NCBI RefSeq assembly: GCF_000373965.1
Contig: NZ_KB892867.1
Span: forward strand, 178,857 to 242,856
From: Uliginosibacterium gangwonense DSM 18521
GTDB lineage: Bacteria; Pseudomonadota; Gammaproteobacteria; Burkholderiales; Rhodocyclaceae
Direction: 5' to 3'
DNA: 64,000 nt
The position numbers and the translations under genes are program-made. Below the pieces are notes generated by a model, which ran no database searches, had not been told where the DNA came from, and saw nothing but the letters and a program-made list of their open reading frames with translations. Shown piece after piece: positions 56,156-64,000 of this stretch. Every line of letters begins with the position of its first letter. Positions within the stretch are counted from its first letter, which is position 1.

Positions 56156-56177
56156 GCGGCTACCGCAAGGTAGCCGC
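56156..56177 (+). promoter_or_regulatory. Stable hairpin with GCAA tetraloop in infC-rpmI leader
   Basis: GCGGCTACC-GCAA-GGTAGCCGC is a 9-bp stem just after the infC stop. The 148-base infC-rpmI gap is where L20-type autoregulation acts in relatives. No T-run follows, so it is probably an mRNA structure rather than a terminator. Confidence 0.5.
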
Positions 56178-56293
56178 GAAAAGGGGCGCAGCAGCCCTGG
56201 TTGTATTTGCTGCAAAACAAGTGGTGCCCTGGTAGTTAAAGCACTCCGATAAGGAGTCACCGGGTTCCGCATCTAATATCTGTTGGAGTTTTT

Positions 56294-56491
56294 ATGCCGA
56301 AGATGAAAACCAAGAGCGGCGCCAAGAAGCGCTTCAAGGTTCGCTCTGGTGGTAGTGTTAAGCGCGGTCAAGCGTTCAAGCGCCACATCCTGACCAAGAA
56401 GACCACCAAGGCCAAGCGCCATTTGCGTGGTATGACCGGTGTTCATGACACCGATACGGCACGCGTTCACGCGATGATGCCTTACGCTTGA
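56294..56491 (+). CDS. rpmI: 50S ribosomal protein bL35
   Basis: This 65-residue basic protein reads [19 protein letters not shown], then [20 protein letters not shown], the family signature. It is 18 bases before rplT. Confidence 0.97.
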   Translation: MPKMKTKSGAKKRFKVRSGGSVKRGQAFKRHILTKKTTKAKRHLRGMTGVHDTDTARVHAMMPYA

Positions 56492-56509
56492 TTAGGAAGG
56501 AGATAGAAC

Positions 56510-56869
56510 ATGCCTCGCGTTAAACGTGGTGTAACGGCTCGCGCCCGTCACAAAAAAGTCCTCGACAAGGCCAAGGGTTACCGTGGCCGCCGTAAGAACG
56601 TATACCGCATCGCCAAAGAAGCGGTGATGAAGGCCGGGCAATACGCCTATCGTGACCGTCGTCAACGCAAGCGTCAGTTCCGTGCTCTGTGGATTGCGCG
56701 TATCAACGCAGCTTCCCGTGAGCTGGGCCTGACCTACAGCCGCTTCATGAACGGCCTGAAGAAGGCTGCCATTGAAGTCGACCGCAAGGTGCTGGCTGAT
56801 CTGGCGGTGTTTGACAAGCCCGCATTTGCTGCTCTGGCCAATCAAGCCAAAGCGCAACTCGGTGCCTGA
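56510..56869 (+). CDS. rplT: 50S ribosomal protein bL20
   Basis: This 119-residue protein begins [54 protein letters not shown]. Besides the ribosome it represses rpmI-rplT in known systems. AAGGAGATAGAAC precedes the ATG. Confidence 0.97.
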   Translation: MPRVKRGVTARARHKKVLDKAKGYRGRRKNVYRIAKEAVMKAGQYAYRDRRQRKRQFRALWIARINAASRELGLTYSRFMNGLKKAAIEVDRKVLADLAVFDKPAFAALANQAKAQLGA

Positions 56870-56885
56870 TCTGCGCTGTTAGATG

Positions 56886-56912
56886 AAAAGGAGGCACATG
56901 CCTCCTTTTTTT
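56886..56912 (+). terminator. Terminator after rplT
   Basis: AAAAGGAGGC-ACAT-GCCTCCTTTT, a 10-bp stem, followed by further T. It separates the thrS-rplT block from pheST. Confidence 0.9.
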
Positions 56913-57025
56913 TGCTTTTGAAACCATAACAAAATGATTCTGGCTGTCTGGCCCGTGCCGATGTTGAAGCTGGCACGCCAAGGGGCTGGTGGATTGTTCC
57001 AGTTCATTTTGTTAAGGCTTCTTGA

Positions 57026-58123
<1,098 letters not shown>

Positions 58124-58129
58124 TCGATC

Positions 58130-60505
58130 ATGCAATTCTCTGAAAGCTGGCTTCGCGCCATGTGTAATCCTCCGCTCGCGTCGGAGGAACTATGTCACCT
58201 GCTTACCATGGCAGGTCTTGAGGTTGAAGAGGTTGAGTCCGTCGCCCCCCCGTTTACCGGTGTGGTGGTCGCGCAGATCGTCTCTTTTGAAAAGCATCCG
58301 AACGCCGACAAGCTCAAGGTTTGCCGTGTGGATGCAGGGCAGGGCGAGTTGCTGCAGATTGTGTGCGGCGCCCCCAATGTGGTCGTCGGCATGAAAGCCC
58401 CGTGTGCGCTGGTCGGTGCCAAGCTGCCTGAATTCCAGATCAAGCCCGCCAAGCTGCGCGGCGTGGAATCGTTTGGCATGATGTGCGCAGCTGATGAACT
58501 CGGCATATCGCAGGATCACGCTGGCCTTATGGTGTTGCCGGAAGATGCCCCCGTGGGCACTAATCTGCGTGAATACCTCCAGCTTGATGATCAAAAGATC
58601 ACCATCAAGCTCACCCCGAATCGTGCGGATTGCCTCAGCCTGACTGGCATTGCCCGCGAACTGGCGGCTCTTACCGGCGCGCCCGCCGAGTTTGTCGAGC
58701 CACTGAATACCCCGGCGGTGCATGAACACAAGCGCCAGATCGCCCTGGATGCACCTGAAGCCTGCCCGCGTTACTGCGGCCGTATCATCACCGGTGTCAA
58801 TGCCAAGGCGCCCACACCCGACTGGATGCGCCAGCGCCTGGAGCGCTGTGGGGTGCGTTCAATCAGCGCCATTGTCGACATCACCAACTATGCGATGCTC
58901 GAATTGGGCCAACCCCTGCACGCATTCGATAACGACACGCTGCAAGGAGCTATCCACGTGCGCTGGCCGAAATCCGGCGAAAAGATTACGCTCCTCAATG
59001 GCCAGGAAGTCGAACCTGCTGCCAATATGCTGCTGATTGCCGACGAGGCCCGCCCGCTTGCGTTGGCAGGCGTCATGGGCGGCGAGGGTAGCGGCGTGAC
59101 AGATGAGACGCAGAACGTCTTCATCGAATCCGCCTTCTTCCAGCCTGACGCCATCGTGGGCCGCGCCCGTGTGTTGGGCTTCTCTTCGGATGCCTCGCAT
59201 CGCTACGAGCGCGGCGTCGACTTCGCCCTTGCTCCGCGAGCCATGGCCCGCGCCACCCAACTTATTATCGATCTGTGTGGTGGCGAGGCGGGGCCCGTGG
59301 TTGACGTCGTGGCGACAGAGCAGCTTCCCAGCCGCCACAGCGTGGATTTCCGCCCGGCCCGTGCCCGCAAAGTACTCGGCTTTGAAATCAGCGACGAAGC
59401 CATGCAAACCTCGCTGCAACGCCTGGGTATGCAGGTGGATGCAGTGGGCGGCGTGATGCGCGTCACCCCGCCGAGCTACCGTTTCGATATCGAGATCGAA
59501 GAAGACCTCATCGAAGAAGTTGCCCGTGTGTATGGTTACGACAACATCCAGCCGCTGCCGCCCAAAGGTCCAGCCAAGATGCTCGCCAGCACCGAAACCC
59601 TGCGCCCCGTGCATCGCCTGCGCCGCCAGATTGCTGCCCGCGACTATCAGGAAGTCATCAGTTACGCCTTCGTGGACGAAGCATGGGAGCGCGATTTTGC
59701 TGCCAATGCTGACCCCATCAAGCTCGCCAACCCCATCGCCAGCCAGATGGGCGTGATGCGCTCCAGTCTGCTCGGTGGTCTGGTTGGTGCCCTGGCGACC
59801 AACGTTCGCCGCCGTGCGAGCCGTGTGCGCCTGTTTGAAGTCGGGCGCTGCTTTGCCAAAACCCAGGCAGAGAACGCAGTGCGGGGCTACGCCCAACCCA
59901 TGCGCGTGGCTGCACTTGCCTGGGGATACGCTGCTGTTGAGCAATGGGGGCAAGCCGCTCGTCGCGTAGACTTTTACGACATCAAGCGAGATGTGGAAGT
60001 ATTACTGGGCGAACAAGCCAGCTTCCAACGTGCCACTCACTCCGCGCTTCACCCGGGGCGTTGCGCGCAGATCCTGCTTGAAGGCAAGGTTGTTGGTTAT
60101 ATGGGTGAATTGCACCCGGCACTGGTACAAAAGTACGATCTGACGACAGCACCTGTTGTTTTTGAACTGGAACTGGACGCAGCACTGATCAGCAAGGTAC
60201 CCCAGTACCAGGAAATCTCGCGGCAGCAATCTGTCTCACGAGACTTGGCACTGGTCGTCCAAAGCACCGTCAGCGCCCAGCAAGTGCTGGAAACTTTGAC
60301 GTGTGCCGGTGGTCAGAACGTCCGTGCAATCGAAATCTTTGACGTCTATACAGGCAAGGGTATCGATCCAGACCAAAAAAGCATCGCCTTGCGTGTAAGC
60401 TTGCAACACAGCGACCGCACCTTGGAAGAAGCAGAAATCGAAAACTCGATGCAGACCCTCGTGGCTGCCGCACAAACCAATCTGGGTGCCCGCTTGCGGG
60501 GATAA
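58130..60505 (+). CDS. pheT: Phenylalanyl-tRNA synthetase beta subunit
   Basis: This 791-residue subunit has the tRNA-binding N-terminal domain (FTGVVVAQIVSFEKHPNADKLKVCRVDAG), the B3/B4 editing domain, the core (EVARVYGYDNIQPLPP) and a C-terminal anticodon-binding ferredoxin fold (QEISRQQSVSRDLALVV). It starts 6 bases after pheS. Confidence 0.97.
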   Translation: MQFSESWLRAMCNPPLASEELCHLLTMAGLEVEEVESVAPPFTGVVVAQIVSFEKHPNADKLKVCRVDAGQGELLQIVCGAPNVVVGMKAPCALVGAKLPEFQIKPAKLRGVESFGMMCAADELGISQDHAGLMVLPEDAPVGTNLREYLQLDDQKITIKLTPNRADCLSLTGIARELAALTGAPAEFVEPLNTPAVHEHKRQIALDAPEACPRYCGRIITGVNAKAPTPDWMRQRLERCGVRSISAIVDITNYAMLELGQPLHAFDNDTLQGAIHVRWPKSGEKITLLNGQEVEPAANMLLIADEARPLALAGVMGGEGSGVTDETQNVFIESAFFQPDAIVGRARVLGFSSDASHRYERGVDFALAPRAMARATQLIIDLCGGEAGPVVDVVATEQLPSRHSVDFRPARARKVLGFEISDEAMQTSLQRLGMQVDAVGGVMRVTPPSYRFDIEIEEDLIEEVARVYGYDNIQPLPPKGPAKMLASTETLRPVHRLRRQIAARDYQEVISYAFVDEAWERDFAANADPIKLANPIASQMGVMRSSLLGGLVGALATNVRRRASRVRLFEVGRCFAKTQAENAVRGYAQPMRVAALAWGYAAVEQWGQAARRVDFYDIKRDVEVLLGEQASFQRATHSALHPGRCAQILLEGKVVGYMGELHPALVQKYDLTTAPVVFELELDAALISKVPQYQEISRQQSVSRDLALVVQSTVSAQQVLETLTCAGGQNVRAIEIFDVYTGKGIDPDQKSIALRVSLQHSDRTLEEAEIENSMQTLVAAAQTNLGARLRG

Positions 60506-60517
60506 GGGCAAACTCAC

Positions 60518-60823
60518 ATGACACTCACCAAAGCAGAACTGGCAGAGCTTTTGTTTGAACGCGTCGGGCTCAACAAGCGCGAAGCCAAAGACATGGTTGA
60601 AGCCTTCTTCGAAGAAATTCGCAACGCACTGGAACGCGGAGACGATGTCAAACTCTCCGGCTTTGGCAACTTCCAGTTGCGTGACAAACCACAGCGCCCT
60701 GGGCGCAACCCGAAGACCGGCGAAGAAATCCCCATTACGGCCCGGCGCGTAGTAACCTTTCATGCCAGCCAGAAACTGAAAACCGCAGTCGAGCAATTGA
60801 GCGATGGAAAGCAACCAGCTTGA
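60518..60823 (+). CDS. ihfA: Integration host factor alpha subunit
   Basis: This 101-residue DNA-bending protein has [62 protein letters not shown] (the beta arm with the Pro that intercalates in DNA) and [14 protein letters not shown]. It overlaps the next gene by 20 bases. Confidence 0.97.
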   Translation: MTLTKAELAELLFERVGLNKREAKDMVEAFFEEIRNALERGDDVKLSGFGNFQLRDKPQRPGRNPKTGEEIPITARRVVTFHASQKLKTAVEQLSDGKQPA

Positions 60824-61181
60824 AGATGTGAGCGAACTGCCTCCGATCCCCGCCAAACGGTACTTCACCATTGGCGAGGTGAGCGAGCTATGTGGCGTCA
60901 AACCCCACGTACTCCGCTATTGGGAGCAGGAATTCACCCAGCTCAAACCCGTCAAGCGTCGCGGCAACCGCCGCTACTACCAGCACCACGAAGTGCTGTT
61001 GGTGCGGCGCATCCGCGAACTACTCTACCGCGAAGGTTTTACCATCAGCGGCGCACGCAATCGCCTGGAGGAATACCAGGTGCTCAAGCGTGAAACCGAG
61101 GAAATTGTCGAAAACAGCCAAGCCAACATCGCCCAGATTCGCAAGAGCCTTACGGCCTTGTTGGCTTACCTTAAAAGTTGA
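60804..61181 (+). CDS. MerR-family transcriptional regulator
   Basis: This 125-residue protein has the MerR winged helix ([46 protein letters not shown]) and a coiled dimer helix. The metal- or ligand-binding tail is short. It is the regulator commonly found after ihfA in beta- and gammaproteobacteria; its targets are unknown. Confidence 0.93.
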   Translation: MESNQLEDVSELPPIPAKRYFTIGEVSELCGVKPHVLRYWEQEFTQLKPVKRRGNRRYYQHHEVLLVRRIRELLYREGFTISGARNRLEEYQVLKRETEEIVENSQANIAQIRKSLTALLAYLKS

Positions 61182-61222
61182 AGGCACCTGAACAAAAAGC
61201 TGGTATTTCTTAAAAAAACTGC

Positions 61223-61228
61223 TATAAT
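61223..61228 (+). promoter_or_regulatory. -10 element of the tRNA-Pro promoter
   Basis: A perfect TATAAT lies 12 bases before the tRNA. The -35 is not well conserved. Confidence 0.65.
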
Positions 61229-61239
61229 TCTTTTCTCAG

Positions 61240-61317
<78 letters not shown>

Positions 61318-61333
61318 ATAGAATCAAACAGTT

Positions 61334-61360
61334 AGGCCAATCTTCGGATTGGCCTTTTTG
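61334..61360 (+). terminator. Terminator after tRNA-Pro
   Basis: AGGCCAATC-TTCG-GATTGGCCT, a 9-bp stem with a UUCG loop, followed by TTTTG. Confidence 0.92.
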
Positions 61361-61375
61361 TTTTTGTTAGCCGAG

Positions 61376-61396
61376 TATTAGCCGCAGCGGCTAATA
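61376..61396. repeat. 10-bp perfect inverted repeat downstream of tRNA-Pro
   Basis: TATTAGCCGC-A-GCGGCTAATA. It marks the point where conserved sequence gives way to accessory genes; it may be part of an integration site or an element end. Confidence 0.5.
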
Positions 61397-61427
61397 TTAA
61401 AATGCTTTCTTCATTTTTTGGGGGTCG

Positions 61428-61482
61428 GTGTAACGCGGCGCCAGTTTTGGCACCCATTTGCGTTAATTTTGGCACTTCACAG
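61428..61482. mobile_element. Possible degenerate IS21-like terminal repeats
   Basis: Starting at TGTAAC, the motif TTTTGGCAC occurs twice (AGTTTTGGCACCC and AATTTTGGCACTT, about 23 bases apart), with GCGGCGCC before. Repeated TTTGGCAC-type units are known at IS21-family ends. No transposase gene is near, so only a remnant can be claimed. Confidence 0.3.
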
Positions 61483-61645
61483 CTAGCAAGGAACGCGTTC
61501 GATTTGCGCGTTAATTGTCATCCCCCTGCAACGCAAGCAGCACCAAGAAACGACTCACAACAACCGCAAACCGTCAGCAAAAAGCGTGTAAGCTAAATCG
61601 GTAGTTATAAGGGCCTCCAAGTAGGCACTCCTGTTGGCGGCAAAG

Positions 61646-62452
61646 CTATTCTTCGATTTGCAGGGAATAACGATTGGGAACTCGAACCGCGCGCTTCACT
61701 TTTACATTCGGGGCATGAGCCTGAACTAGACTGTTCACCTTCCCGAAGTCCCCTTGGCATCCGACAATCACGGACACCAAAGCACCCTTCGAGAGCTTTA
61801 GGAATCCATCGTCGGTCATCAATGTGTCTGTGCCTATGGCGCGCTTTCGCTCTTGGGCAATGATCCTGCATTCCTTTTCGTAACACCATGGTTCGGCTTT
61901 GGCGAGAAGCATATGAAGCACGTCGGCATTCTCGTGGCTGTACAGTTTCATGACCGGAAACTCTTCCAGATACTCGCACGGCAATGCGGTACACATGACA
62001 TCATTGCGTAAGCTGAACTCCAAGCATATACCCTTATGGCTGTCTGCATAGTGAGCCCACATGAGAAGGTTCCCCACATCTGGGCCCAAGCAATAGACAC
62101 GATACCTCTGGAGAGTCTCTGCCACGAAGGATCGTGATATTTTCATTACCAAATCTTTCGCTCGGGCAGGATCGCCCCTGAGTGTATCCTTCATCGACTC
62201 GATGTCCGATTCGGACATCGGGGAATGGCGGCGGCAGATGGAGGCGGCCCATTCGATGTGCTTTTCGTTCTCCTCCGGGTCGCAGAGGATTTTAGTGTTA
62301 AAGAACGGCTTGCAGTCCCAGGGATCGTTGAAGTGCTCTGGGCTTGAGCAGTAAATCACGAGGTCCTTCAGCGTTCTGGTAAGGCGTTCCTCGTTGAACG
62401 ACTGCCAGTGGTACAGCACGCGGTATCCTTTCTCGAAAGCTGTGGCTGCCAT
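61646..62452 (-). CDS. DUF2971 family protein
   Basis: From the ATG at 62452 (GGAGG seven bases before) the product is 268 residues: LYHWQSFNEERLTRTLKDLVIYCSSPEHFNDPWDCKP, then VYCLGPDVGNLLMWAHYADSHKGICLEFS, and EKECRIIAQER, the DUF2971 pattern. These proteins are frequent in genomic islands; their biochemical role is not established. Confidence 0.87.
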   Translation of the reverse strand: MAATAFEKGYRVLYHWQSFNEERLTRTLKDLVIYCSSPEHFNDPWDCKPFFNTKILCDPEENEKHIEWAASICRRHSPMSESDIESMKDTLRGDPARAKDLVMKISRSFVAETLQRYRVYCLGPDVGNLLMWAHYADSHKGICLEFSLRNDVMCTALPCEYLEEFPVMKLYSHENADVLHMLLAKAEPWCYEKECRIIAQERKRAIGTDTLMTDDGFLKLSKGALVSVIVGCQGDFGKVNSLVQAHAPNVKVKRAVRVPNRYSLQIEE

Positions 62453-62578
62453 CTGAATTCCTCCGTGCGAGACGGGCAATGCTACTCGCTTGGATGAAAA
62501 CTATGCTGAATACGAGGGGTTATCAGCCCACTCTTGCCGGGCGATGTGATTTGGCATGTGGCGTGAGTAAGCTGGGTT

Positions 62579-63031
62579 TTATGGGATAGATGGCATGGCT
62601 TGAGAGAGTTGGAAGATCATAGGCCTGAGGATAGCTGCCTGCACCTTAATGAGAGCATTGGCCAGATCGTATAGTTCGTCAGGTTTGACTACACGATCAG
62701 GGGTATTACGACGACCAGACCTTAAAGTGTCGGTCCGATTAAAATTTGCGTAGATTCGCCCATGAATGACCTCATTTCGCCATTGGAGTAGTTGTCTTGA
62801 GGTCTCTAAGTCGGCAAGCAGATCGTCCCGATAATCGAACTGTAGCCCAGTCACCAATCGTTTGGCCTTTTCGATCTTTCGGCTCGTGGGCCAGCGTTGC
62901 TCGATTTCTGGAAATGGTTCGATGGGCTCAAGCCTAAACAGTAGATTATCAATCTGCTCTTCAAGGTAAGCCGCGTAGAGAGCCACAAATCCCAAACCAC
63001 GAACTACGTCGCCGTCGTTTTTTAATGGCAT
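62579..63031 (-). CDS. Helical protein with possible HEPN-type RxxxxH motif
   Basis: This 150-residue all-helical protein has RNEVIHG (Arg-x4-His), which resembles the HEPN ribonuclease motif, after a helix VVRGLGFVALYAAYLEEQIDNLLFRL. HEPN proteins are common toxins and defence nucleases. A single short motif is not proof; the family is not otherwise recognised. Confidence 0.55.
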   Translation of the reverse strand: MPLKNDGDVVRGLGFVALYAAYLEEQIDNLLFRLEPIEPFPEIEQRWPTSRKIEKAKRLVTGLQFDYRDDLLADLETSRQLLQWRNEVIHGRIYANFNRTDTLRSGRRNTPDRVVKPDELYDLANALIKVQAAILRPMIFQLSQAMPSIP

Positions 63032-63216
63032 AGTTGCTCCTCAGCTCCATGAAGTCAACAATGATGAAAGCACAATTTTGACAGTGGATTGAACGACTGC
63101 TTTTGGCGTTTATCCCTGACCACCACTGAGCCGATTGCTGCCAAACAATGCCCATCAAAGCGACATCATAGCAGCAGCACCGTATCCAGTTGAAGCAGCA
63201 CTGAGGGGCAAAGGGA

Positions 63217-64000
63217 TCAGAGCAGATCCCCAAATACCTGCGGTTCCCAATTGGCAATCACCAGTTCCCGGCTGGTTTTAGGGGTGCCGTGGGCGTTGGC
63301 CGTCGCATATTTGATGTCCAGTCCCTCCATCCAGAAACCGTCGAAAGCGGCCCGAATGTCGGGGTGGTCGTTGATGCTGACCATCACTTTGCCCTTGCAG
63401 CTGCGCATGGTTTGCGCCAGTTGTGTGTACTGGTCGAAGTCGAACGGAACCCCATAGCCTTCGGTTTGCCAGTAAGGCGGGTCCGCGTAGAAGAAGGTGT
63501 GCGCCCGGTCATAACGCTTGAAGCAGTCCTGCCAGGATAGGTGTTCAACATACGTCCCTGCAAGGCGCAGATGGGCCGCACTCAGGTTTTCTTCTATGCG
63601 GCATAGGTTGATCGCTGGCCCGGTGGTGGCGGTGCCGAAGGATTGCCCCTGCACTTTGCCGCCGAAGGCATGCTGCTGCAAATAGTAAAAGCGGGCGGCC
63701 CGCTGGATGTCCGTCAAGGATTCGGTGGACTGATTTTGCATCCACTTAAATACTTGCCGACTGGTGATCGCCCACTTGAACTGGCGCACGAACTCTTCCA
63801 TGTGATGCTGCACCACGCGGTACAGATTCACCAGTTCGCCATTCACATCATTGAGTACCTCGGTGCCTGCGGGCACCGGGCGCAGGAAGTACAGTGCAGC
63901 ACCTCCACAGAACAATTCCACATAGCATTCATGCGGCGGGAATAGCGGCAACAATCTATCAGCCAAGCGTCGTTTGCCGCCTAGCCAGGGAATGATCGGA
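63217..64000 (-). CDS. Phage-type DNA adenine methylase (5' end beyond the window)
   Basis: The minus-strand frame is open to base 64000 and beyond: it reads PIIPWLGGKRRLADRLLP, then ECYVELFCGGAALYF (SAM-binding FxGG) and FFYADPPYW (DPPY catalytic motif), as in D12-class N6-adenine methyltransferases. The start lies outside the window; the TTG at 63966 is not a convincing start because the conserved WxGGK motif precedes it. Such genes are typical of prophages and islands. Confidence 0.9.
   Translation of the reverse strand, partial: PIIPWLGGKRRLADRLLPLFPPHECYVELFCGGAALYFLRPVPAGTEVLNDVNGELVNLYRVVQHHMEEFVRQFKWAITSRQVFKWMQNQSTESLTDIQRAARFYYLQQHAFGGKVQGQSFGTATTGPAINLCRIEENLSAAHLRLAGTYVEHLSWQDCFKRYDRAHTFFYADPPYWQTEGYGVPFDFDQYTQLAQTMRSCKGKVMVSINDHPDIRAAFDGFWMEGLDIKYATANAHGTPKTSRELVIANWEPQVFGDLL

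Noticed and set aside
58859..59953. 364-codon minus-strand open frame opposite pheT
   Set aside because: Shadow of pheT; no start signals or recognisable motif.

Overview
The window is chromosomal DNA from a motile, Gram-negative betaproteobacterium. Evidence for this is the block thrS-infC-rpmI-rplT-pheS-pheT-ihfA-merR-tRNA-Pro, a BamC lipoprotein next to dapA, a complete rnfABCDGE-nth electron-transport operon, and a flagellar hook/basal-body operon with sigma-54- and sigma-28-type promoters. I cannot fix the genus from sequence alone; Neisseriales or Rhodocyclales would fit. A PL9-type pectate lyase and orphan periplasmic binding proteins suggest a free-living, plant-matter-associated life.

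Layout. 1-3.4 kb: 5' part of a chemoreceptor gene, an orphan motD (stator) behind a sigma-28-like promoter, then flgN, flgM and flgA on the minus strand, with a near-perfect sigma-28 promoter before flgM. 3.5-16.8 kb: a mixed block between flgA and flgB, with threonine aldolase, small secreted proteins, dapA-bamC, pgeF, a retron (reverse transcriptase plus candidate msr-msd RNA), a lipocalin, small membrane or secreted proteins, recQ and a solute-binding protein. 17.0-24.4 kb: flgBCDEFGHIJ behind a sigma-54 promoter. 24.4-33.1 kb: phosphatase, DinG/YoaA-type helicase, CPBP protease, a lipoprotein, an orphan DctP, a decayed lipase, a Rossmann-fold protein and another binding protein. 33.4-40.9 kb (minus strand): rnfA-B-C, a Gfo/Idh-type oxidoreductase, rnfD, a riboflavin synthase gene, rnfG, rnfE and nth, tightly packed. 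41-53.3 kb: accessory metabolism and transport (DUF554, LysR, cupin, XRE regulator with divergent MFS pump, pectate lyase, prolyl oligopeptidase, a gluzincin-like protease, NUP nucleoside-binding protein). 53.5-61.3 kb: the translation cluster. 61.3-64 kb: an accessory tract behind tRNA-Pro with a DUF2971 protein, a possible HEPN protein and a phage-type adenine methylase running off the end.

The most interesting elements are: (1) a retron whose RT carries the retron-specific NAxxH and VTG motifs and a YVDD active site, with a candidate promoter, a1/a2 pair and structured msr-msd RNA directly upstream, and a convergent three-TM membrane protein as possible partner; (2) a 12-codon leader peptide with six Thr codons followed by an intrinsic terminator just before thrS, which looks like threonine attenuation of the whole translation operon; (3) riboflavin synthase and an oxidoreductase embedded in the flavin-dependent rnf operon.
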